Part shown: in pieces, positions 4,821 to 5,484 of the stretch | Numbering within the stretch: the stretch's first letter is position 1 | Layout of the letters: the number at the start of each line of letters is the position of its first letter | Assembly (NCBI GenBank): GCA_025350445.1 | Contig: JANXXV010000265.1 | Location: 1-5,484 of the forward strand | Length of the DNA: 5,484 bases | Reading direction: 5' to 3' | Origin: Bryobacteraceae bacterium | Lineage (GTDB): Bacteria > Acidobacteriota > Terriglobia > Bryobacterales > Bryobacteraceae | Made by a program: the position numbers and the translations under genes | The notes under the pieces: generated by a model | What the model was told of the DNA's origin: nothing | Seen by the model: the letters and a program-made list of their open reading frames with translations, nothing else | Database searches by the model: none

Positions 4821-5484
4821 TCACCTATGCTTCGTTTTTTCCAAGTACTTCGTGATGAGATCTATCACTCTTTGGAACGGTATCGCGATGATGATTCCAC
4901 TATTCGCAGCAACAGAAGCATTATCAACGCGCTGCCCGTTTACATTGAGCGGTATGTTGTCATTACGGTAGCCGCTAATCACACCTATAAGTTTCTGTAA
5001 CCGGACGTTCGTGAATGGCGAAAACATGTCCGGTGCTACGACCGGGCCACCCGAGAAACCAGGGTTATTCAGCCCATCAAGTAGAATCAACCCGTCGTCC
5101 CCCGTTCCGTCTGGATACAGCGCTGAGCAGCTCACATTGGCTGAGAGGTATGCGTGTTTAATGAGCGGAAAGGCACCGCCCTGATTTGCAAACGTCGTGT
5201 AGAGACCATACGGAAAGCCCAGGAAGTAGACCTCCTGACCCAATGCGTAATTGTATGGATAGGGAATTTGGTCCGCATTGACGAATCTTTTCTGTGTTGG
5301 AACTAAAACAGCAACATCGACGCATTTACTTCCGCCATGGAGGATGGTGAAATCAACACTGTGCCATTTTGAATCACCGCTGCCGAAAATTTCTACCGCA
5401 GCCTTCTCCCCTGCTGATTTAACCTGAGTTATGCACACGTCCGGCTGAGCGCGTGAAGCTGAAAACACAGCGAACCATTTGGTG
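4821..5484 (-). CDS. Trypsin-like serine peptidase, 5' end outside the window
   Basis: At least 220 residues of a chymotrypsin/trypsin-fold peptidase are encoded; the frame stays open to the right edge. Counting from the internal GTG at 5468, the catalytic serine is S139 in N-N-P-G-F-S-G-G-P-V-V and the catalytic aspartate is D51 in C-V-D-V-A-V-L. Both motifs are in the usual order and spacing. L-G-x-E-V-Y-F-L-G-F-P-Y-G (76-88) and the I-G-V-I-S-G strand (161-166) also fit the trypsin-2 domain. The catalytic His should lie N-terminal of D51; the visible part has no good candidate, so it is probably off the window, and the GTG at 5468 is then unlikely to be the true start. Export cannot be judged without the N-terminus. 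The protein ends in a short basic helix soon after the fold, with no PDZ domain. It stands alone, with a gene-poor region downstream and no terminator seen. Confidence 0.82.
   Translation of the reverse strand, partial: TKWFAVFSASRAQPDVCITQVKSAGEKAAVEIFGSGDSKWHSVDFTILHGGSKCVDVAVLVPTQKRFVNADQIPYPYNYALGQEVYFLGFPYGLYTTFANQGGAFPLIKHAYLSANVSCSALYPDGTGDDGLILLDGLNNPGFSGGPVVAPDMFSPFTNVRLQKLIGVISGYRNDNIPLNVNGQRVDNASVAANSGIIIAIPFQRVIDLITKYLEKTKHR

Noticed and set aside
4705..5000. Two plus-strand open frames antisense to the peptidase C-terminus
   Set aside because: They are shadows of the peptidase gene, whose catalytic motifs establish the minus strand as coding.
1..5484. CRISPR array, tRNA or rRNA gene, or complete insertion sequence
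   Set aside because: I saw no regularly spaced repeats, no cloverleaf-type sequence, no rRNA-like stretch and no transposase or integrase motif in any frame by eye.

Overview
This is bacterial DNA, GC-rich overall, with compact genes, AGGAG-type ribosome binding sites and frequent GTG/TTG starts. The closest resemblance I can recall for the sugar-isomerase/kinase pair and for the 71-residue HicB-like protein is to Acidobacteriota of the Bryobacter/Solibacter kind. That is an inference from protein style and was not searched.

Layout. Positions 110-2271 (+) hold a two-gene, translationally coupled operon: an AgaS-type double-SIS-domain sugar-phosphate isomerase/deaminase, then a PfkB-family carbohydrate kinase overlapping it by 4 bp. 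Converging on it at 2357-3682 (-) is a 441-residue soluble protein that I do not recognise. Positions 3683-3981 have no convincing gene. A mini HicB-like antitoxin-family protein lies at 3982-4197 (-), with no HicA-type partner visible on either side. Positions 4198-4820 hold no intact gene, but they contain a 116-bp remnant of the 3' end of a pfkB gene (4395-4510, +), about 89% identical to and collinear with the end of the intact kinase gene. Short direct and inverted repeats lie around it. From 4821 to the right edge, on the minus strand, is a trypsin-like serine peptidase whose 5' end, including the expected catalytic His, is outside the window.

How the genes work together. The isomerase and kinase fit consecutive steps of amino-sugar catabolism: an amino-sugar phosphate is deaminated/isomerised to a ketose phosphate, which is then phosphorylated. 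In classical aga pathways these are galactosamine-6-P, tagatose-6-P and tagatose-1,6-bisP, followed by an aldolase that is not in this window. The exact substrate cannot be fixed from sequence. The right half looks like an accessory patch: an unknown protein, an orphan mini-HicB, a gene fragment, repeats and a peptidase. I found no RNA genes, CRISPR array, complete insertion sequence or clear multi-gene novel system. The best candidates for novelty are the 441-residue protein and the pfkB-tail fragment.
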